A DNA stretch of 64,000 nt, taken from positions 5,520,501 to 5,584,500 of the forward strand of contig NC_092317.1 of NCBI RefSeq assembly GCF_036785885.1, read 5' to 3'. This document shows, in pieces, positions 58,493 through 64,000 of this stretch. Each line of letters begins with the position of its first letter. Position 1 is the first letter of the stretch. This DNA is from Coffea arabica (taxonomy: Eukaryota; Streptophyta; Magnoliopsida; Gentianales; Rubiaceae). Both the position numbers and the translations under genes were made by a program. Under the pieces are notes generated by a model, which was given only the letters and a program-made list of their open reading frames with translations, did no database searches and was not told the DNA's origin.

Positions 58493-60559
58493 CTTCCCAC
58501 ATCCTGTGCTATCTTTTCGAGCATGTTGTTACTTCTGCTGCAGAGATTATGCAGAACGAGACGTTTGATAATTGTCTCTGCAGTCATACACAGAAACATC
58601 CTCACCTTACATCAGGATGCGCAGACAGCAGAAGTTGCGGCGGTATCTTGCTGGAAGAACAATGTGTAGGGTGTAGCTTAAATTGTAACATTATGACTGC
58701 AACTACTTGATTTAAAAGTCATAGGATTAGCCAGGCGTAGTTTTTTTAATCTTTATCCAAAAGAAAATGGATATTCATCATCTATTAAGCAAGCGATACG
58801 TTACTTTCTTGAGGGAAAAAGGTGCAGTTGTGTTGAATGATACATTTTTTATATCGAAAGGATGATACATATCTCTGTCAAATTAAACAGGTGCTAAACT
58901 AAAGGGCTCATGCCCAGATTTTGTAATGCGATTGAAACGTGGCTGCAAGGAATTAAATGTCTTCTTGACTACCAATTCGTAGTTGTTTTCCACGCGACAG
59001 AGTATCCGATAAAAACAATAATAGAATATCACGACGACAAAAGTGATCGTTTCCACAAAAATTGCGCCCCAAATTCAAAAGTTTTTTTTGTCGGTCGTCG
59101 CCGTTGTTGGCTTCAGCTTTGACTTTTCAAAGTCCACCTTTGCAAGTTTTTCGGAAAATGTCGGTCCAAGCGGTTGGCATTAAGGTTCAAATTGACGGCT
59201 TAATTTTTCTCAATCGCCTCACCAGAACAAAGTTTTTTTTTTTTTTGATAAAAGGGAAATCTTTGCATATTTGAAACTTCCAATTTCTGTGCTCAAATAC
59301 CATCTCATGGAACCTCGGTAGACAGTAATTCAGTATCAAGCAGAGAAAAGCATTTTAAGTTTTAACACGCACCCAGAAAAAAAAAAGTGATAAAAGCTTT
59401 GATTGCGTGGTAAAGTAAAAATACTAAATTCTAAAGAAAATGCTCGGATTCAAGTCTATCTTATATTGCCGACTCTTTTCCATGCTAAACTTTGGACTAA
59501 ATGTTAGGGTTGTGGTGGCTTTTTAAAAAATAATTCAAGGACTTCGATAAGTGGTTATTGTTTTAGATAATGTGTAATTTTAAATTTTTTAAAATGTATT
59601 TATCTCTTCATTGAATTCATAATATAGTGAAAAAGTGATTAAAGTGTATGTTTTATTTTTTTTTAAAACTCACACAATTATTCTGAAAGCACCAAATTTA
59701 AACGATTGCTAAAACAACTCTTAACACCAAAAGCTCTACATTTAAATCTATAAGTTATATTCACTAAATAGTTCAAAAGTACCTTTATTATCTAAAGTAT
59801 CTCACTCTTAAACAGCTTCTTAATCTCATAAAGTATTTGCAATGTGGTAGTATGAATTTTAAAAAAAAATTTAAAAAAAGGTCTATAGGAACAAAATTAA
59901 AAAAGTATATGCTTCAAAGGCTAGTAAAAATTTCTCGATTCTGACAAATTGGACAGACTGATGAAATGCAAAAAGATGACATTTGCTTTTGCTTTTACCT
60001 TGCAATAAAAAATTGCAAGCTCTGAAGACATCCCCTGACAAATTTTGCTAATGCTGATTAGCTGAGGAGTGAGGAGTAAAAAAAATTGTCAAAAATTGTG
60101 GCCCAAGAAACTTCTCTCTTCCCCAAAGTCAACTTAATTACGATGGCTCCTGTCATCTAACTTTTCTAGAGCTTGTGGGACAAAAGCATCAGTTAGGAAA
60201 AGGCCAGAATAGAACACATGAGAAAGAAAAAAGTTTTAAAGGCATGCACAAAGAATTAGCTGCGTTCCACATCCTCCACCAAGAATCAAACCACCACAAT
60301 GTGAAAAGGTGCACAAATTGGGACTCACAGAAATGCAACTCTTACTAAGTTTCTTCTACTTTCTCATTTCTTCATAACATACTTCACTTCTAAAAGCCAT
60401 GAAGAAAGCTGGCTACATTAACAGTGCACAAGCACTGGGGAGACTTCAAGAAAAATCTGGGATGGCTCCATGACCATAGAGATCCATCCAAGAACAGCCC
60501 CCATTCCTCATTTACATTTTTTTGTGATTATTTACCGGAAATACTTGGACAACTCAATC
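58493..60559. other. Convergent intergenic region
   Basis: 3' UTRs of the CCR4-like gene (left) and the ERF gene (right) presumably occupy the edges; 60240-60559 looks like the ERF 3' UTR. The middle (59520-59860) is an AT-rich repeat with motifs resembling the block at 31700-32070. No gene is supported. Confidence 0.4.
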
Positions 60560-61792
60560 CTAATTACAGAATTGGTCATCATTGAACAGGTCCTTATTTA
60601 ACCAAGCAATCTCCTCTTCATCGAGTTCTGGTTGACCCATAGAAATGTCTTGACTGAGACAATCAAACGGTTCATCTGAACGATTACTATATGTCAAATT
60701 CTCCTCAAAGCCTAACTCTTTCAAATCATTGTCATATCGCAAATTTTCCTCAAAATTGAGATGTGCACTTATTGAAGGTGGCACCGGTGAATCAGCCGGG
60801 GATGTTGAGGTCTCCAGGCCCACTGCATTATTGCCATTGAATAATTGATCCTTAGTGTTCAGAATAGAATCTTTGTTAACTGATTGATTATTCGAGAAAG
60901 GTTGCCATCCTTCCATTTCCTTTATTGCATGGCTAAAATCAGATGGTTCGTTGATGCTGCTAACCACAGGCTGCTCTCTCGATGCATCCTCCACTAATAT
61001 TGAAATGGCTTGCTTTCCCATATTACTACAATATAACAATCCATCATCAGGCCTGGGATTGAAATCCTGACAAACCAATGGCAAGATCAATCCATTTTCC
61101 GTAGATCCCGAGAGAAGTGGCTCAACATCCTCCGTTCTATTAAGTTTTGCTCCACCACCTGCCTGGAGAGACTCCTTTGCCATGGGAGCTGATGTAGATA
61201 TCTCAAGAACAGATGATGGAGATGGATGTGAACACAGAGCATTAGTCTCCTCTGATGCAGAGCCACAAGCCACAGAGCCCTCAACAGCTGAGGCTCCAGA
61301 AGAACTCAAATTTGCCTTCCTGTCAGCCATGATCCTATCAAACTCGAGCTTCTTTGCCTGATAAACTCTAGCAGCATCTTCTTCATTATCATAAGTACCA
61401 AGCCACACTCTTTTACCTCTAATAGGGTCTCTGATTTCTGCGGCATACTTTCCCCATTTCCTTTTCCTTACACCTTTGTACATTGATGATGATTTCTGCG
61501 ATTTCTTGCTAAATTCACCAATGTTGCAAGAAATCCTGTATGCATTTGCAAAATGCTCTTTAGGAGCTTGAACGCATGGACTCCCTGGAGGAAGATCACG
61601 ATTGATAACAATCTCCTTCCGCTTGTTACGCCGGTCCTTGAACTGATCATCACTATTGCTATCAGAATCAGTAGCATCAGGATCAGTATAAGTGATCCTA
61701 ATTCTCTTAACAGACTTCAAAATCTCCTCCATGTTTCTAACTTTCTGATCTTTATTTTCTTGTTTATCCATCATATCAACTAGATTTAACAT
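60560..61792 (-). CDS. AP2/ERF transcription factor with CRF domain (ERF116-119 / CRF type)
   Basis: This is a single coding exon of 410 residues, start 61792 and stop at 60560. The CRF domain lies at residues about 25-50: [20 protein letters not shown]. The AP2 domain at about 103-155 reads [20 protein letters not shown] then [20 protein letters not shown], with the WLG element and Ala/Asp residues of the ERF subfamily that read GCC-box-type sites. The tail is acidic and Ser-rich and ends [19 protein letters not shown], a likely activation motif. The CRF domain identifies the cytokinin-response-factor clade; the long tail and the uORF upstream point to the ERF116/118/119-like branch. Alternative starts at MMDKQ (residue 7) or MEEILKS (residue 21) are possible. 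The main ORF begins only 38 bases after the uORF stop, so translation is probably regulated by it. Confidence 0.93.
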   Translation of the reverse strand: MLNLVDMMDKQENKDQKVRNMEEILKSVKRIRITYTDPDATDSDSNSDDQFKDRRNKRKEIVINRDLPPGSPCVQAPKEHFANAYRISCNIGEFSKKSQKSSSMYKGVRKRKWGKYAAEIRDPIRGKRVWLGTYDNEEDAARVYQAKKLEFDRIMADRKANLSSSGASAVEGSVACGSASEETNALCSHPSPSSVLEISTSAPMAKESLQAGGGAKLNRTEDVEPLLSGSTENGLILPLVCQDFNPRPDDGLLYCSNMGKQAISILVEDASREQPVVSSINEPSDFSHAIKEMEGWQPFSNNQSVNKDSILNTKDQLFNGNNAVGLETSTSPADSPVPPSISAHLNFEENLRYDNDLKELGFEENLTYSNRSDEPFDCLSQDISMGQPELDEEEIAWLNKDLFNDDQFCN

Positions 61793-61830
61793 TCACCACT
61801 GAACAATGGCATATCACAGAAGAGAATCTA

Positions 61831-62400
61831 TCAGGCAAAGCCGCAGACGATAAACCCTGCCAAAACCCCGACTGAAGAGAACTGATCAAAAAAGATTTCC
61901 GATTTCTGAATATCTTGAATGATCTTTGTTACTAGTCCCAAGAAACACAAAAAATTGAAAAGCAGCAACAGGCCTTTATATGAAAAGCCCCATAGTATGC
62001 CATTCCAGAACAAGTCCTGCATTCATTTAAAACAAACAACAAAAAACCCCTTAAACCCTCAAACCGCTACATATCAATTTCTTTTGTATTTTTAGAAGAA
62101 GAATTTAAAACCCACAAAAACAAACGCAAGAAAGAAAAAAAAAATTAAGTCTTTTATCAACCTTTCCAGAGTTGCAAGTGCACAACAAACATGCAGGATT
62201 GTATAAATAAATGATGATCCTCGTATAAGTACAAAATAGTGGGAAAAAGGCCATACCTTTCTGGTCTTAAACGCATGGAAGATGAGGGAATGACTTGTTT
62301 TTGGCTCTGAGAGAGACAAATTCTTGGGCAAAAGGCAGAGAATGCCAATGAGGGAAATGGAAGCCAGAGGTGCTTCGACACTCCAGACAAATGAATGCAA
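61831..62400 (-). CDS. Spliced upstream ORF (109 residues) in the ERF/CRF leader
   Basis: Two leader exons are inferred, 62400-62257 and 62016-61831, joined at an AAG-GTATGG donor and an ATGCAG-GAC acceptor in phase 0 (intron 62256-62017). The peptide begins MHSFVWSVEAPLASISLIGI, continues PKNLSLSEPKTSHSLIFHAF, and crosses the junction KTRK-DLFWNGILWGFSYKG. It then has a hydrophobic run LLLLFNFLCFLGLVTKI and ends SVGVLAGFIVCGFA. If the intron is not removed, a shorter ORF starts at 62022 (MQDLFWNG...) in the same frame. Arabidopsis genes of this ERF branch are known to carry a conserved peptide uORF (CPuORF53/54 loci). Identity of this peptide with those is recalled, not checked. Such uORFs typically repress translation of the main ORF. 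Confidence 0.7.
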
Positions 62401-64000
62401 CCCGAAATCCCAGTGCCAAACAACATATAATCAAAGAATCCCCTCTGGCCTTCTTTCACTTTTTTCCCTCCCAAACAGCGTTTTTCCCGAGAGAGTGATA
62501 AAGAGAAGCACAAGAAACTAACGTATAAGTCGCTTGTTTTGAAGTTCAATGGAGAGCCCAAATAAGTAAGAAAACTTGATTTTAGCAGATTTTCTTGTTC
62601 AAGATATATGTGGGGCAGTTTGTGTCGCAAAGAAAGTTTAAGGGGAAAAAAAAAAGAAAGAATTTGCAATAAAAGCTTTTTAATTTGCAAAATTTCATTA
62701 TTTACCCGCCATCTCTTCATTTTGTTGTGCTCTTAGTTTTAATTCTAATCTTGGCTGCCAAGTTTTTAAGTATTTTCCTTTCCTTCTTTTGTTTGTTATT
62801 AAAGTTTTTTCCTTTCCTTCTTTTGTTGTTATTAGGCTTTGGTAATTGGTATTTGTAACCAGTACTGATTTCGCTGTCTATTATCACGCTGTCTATGTTC
62901 TCAACCTTTCTCCAAAAGTTGGAGATTTGGCACTTTGATTACTTCCCTTATATACCCCGCGTGCTATCATAAGGGGGACCATCATAATATTTATTATTAA
63001 CACCCGATCCAATCTCTAGCATTGGGCCTAAGCAGCTGCTTGCTTTGGTCTTAAGGAGGCTTTAGTTTAGAGTAGCTGGTTGATTTTAAGGGGCAAAAGG
63101 AAAAAAAAAAAAAAAATTTTGGAACAATGGATTGGACTTTGGAGCTCGTGGCGTGCGATAAGGGTAGTTTCGTCCTTTTATCACATAAATATATCGGTCA
63201 TATTGAAAATCAATAGGTTTATTTGGATAGAAGATTATTGAATAAAACTTTTAGAATAATACAGTAGAAGTTTTTGTGACGCGAGATACAAAAGAAAAGG
63301 TGTTTTAAAAAAATAAATTAAAAAACATATTTATGATGCAATAAAAAAAAATTCACCATCCAAAGATACCTGATGTCTTCGAGTTGATTCATGCATGGCT
63401 CACAACCAAAATAAGGTTTTTTTTTATTTTCTTTTTTGGAATAATTATAGTAGTTAATTGAATCTGCTCACAACCAAAAATATGTTGCCCTTATAGGCAT
63501 TTTCATTTATCTAAACGGGAAAAAAAAATATTGAGTACGAAATGAATTGAAGTGGAAATTAGCATTTTGAAGTCGTTCTTCGCAACTTCATTAAAAATTG
63601 GACGACATTTTTTGACTTTCCACGCTTGTTTTCACCAACATAAAATATTCTACCAGGAACTTTTGTAACATCAAAAAATAACCCCATTCAATCAGAGACA
63701 GTCTATTGTAACCCACTGAAAATTATGTAAAGCTGTGGCTTGCATCACATGATTATTCATCCCAACAAACGCCACCTTATCTCTACGTGCATTGTCATTT
63801 TGTTGCAAAACTACACGTGTTTCCCTGAATTTCCCAACAAAAAAAAAAAAAAAGCTAAAATGACTGTCTTGCGAATGTAAAACTCAAAAAGCAAGCTTTC
63901 ACTTATAGGTATTAGTTCGATACATTTGCATGATGGGCACAATCTTCGTACAATCCAATGGAAATCGGAATTTCTTTCATCTTATATTCCGACCTTTTTT
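62401..64000. other. Promoter side of the ERF gene and terminal intergenic DNA
   Basis: 62401-62700 is presumably the remaining leader and core promoter of the ERF/CRF gene on the minus strand. A long open frame here (62720-62157) is in a different frame from the uORF and shows no domain. About 63215-63375 is AT-rich with TTTATTTGGATAGAAGATTA at the left and ATTCACCATCCAAAGATACC at the right, a MITE-like layout similar to the 30010 block. CCTTTCCTTCTTTTGTT repeats twice at 62777-62827. No further gene is supported. Confidence 0.4.

Noticed and set aside
62157-62720. Minus-strand open frame of 187 residues
   Set aside because: It overlaps the uORF in another frame, crosses the leader donor site and shows no domain or compositional bias of a real protein.

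Overview
This window looks like euchromatic nuclear DNA from a eudicot plant. The genes have short GT-AG exons separated by AT-rich introns. The spaces between genes are AT-rich and full of MITEs and short retroelement copies. The encoded families (LBD, BBX/CONSTANS-like, AP2/ERF of the CRF type, CH-domain kinesin-14, LYM-type LysM proteins, MIR319) are plant families. Repeat style and protein flavour suggest an asterid, possibly a Rubiaceae species such as Coffea, but that is inference without a database search. I see no intact autonomous transposon, no rRNA or tRNA gene and no CRISPR.

Layout, left to right: (1) a six-exon DUF1666 gene, + strand, 2921-6473; (2) a three-exon gene for a small Gly/Ser/Pro-rich protein of unknown function, + strand, 14004-15195; (3) a ~20-exon kinesin-14 gene with an N-terminal calponin-homology domain, - strand, 17914-24839, which carries an AT-AC U12-type intron, a 21-bp in-exon duplication and an apparent frame break near its C-terminus; (4) a two-exon class II LBD gene, + strand, 33298-34420; (5) a two-exon gene for the complex I PDSW/NDUFB10 subunit, + strand, 37049-37471; (6) a MIR319 hairpin, - strand, about 41300-41565; (7) a two-exon BBX/CONSTANS-like gene with one B-box and a CCT domain, - strand, 46992-48470; (8) a decayed LYM-type LysM gene, - strand, about 51600-53571; (9) a 14-exon CCR4-homolog-5-like deadenylase-family gene, + strand, 54123-58492, with one GC-AG intron; (10) a CRF-type AP2/ERF gene, - strand, 60560-61792, preceded by a spliced, long upstream ORF (62400-61831).

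The long spaces hold identifiable mobile DNA: a Mutator-like non-autonomous element with a perfect 9-bp target duplication (10702-11774); a SINE with an 18-bp target duplication (28675-28882) and two side-by-side relatives (42534-42905); a near-identical pair of Tourist-like MITEs in opposite orientation (2018-2164 and about 17341-17490); a second MITE pair in opposite orientation (27082-27294 and 45133-45350); a TIR-ended MITE at 51070-51215; a probable solo LTR (9042-9308); and a bare poly(A) tract flanked by a 17-bp duplication (15858-15920).

The genes do not form one pathway. Several are regulatory: MIR319 (which in plants represses TCP genes), LBD, BBX and CRF/ERF. The best candidates for overlooked biology are the spliced peptide uORF ahead of the CRF gene, the AT-AC intron inside the kinesin motor, and the MIR319 locus, which open-reading-frame based annotation would miss.
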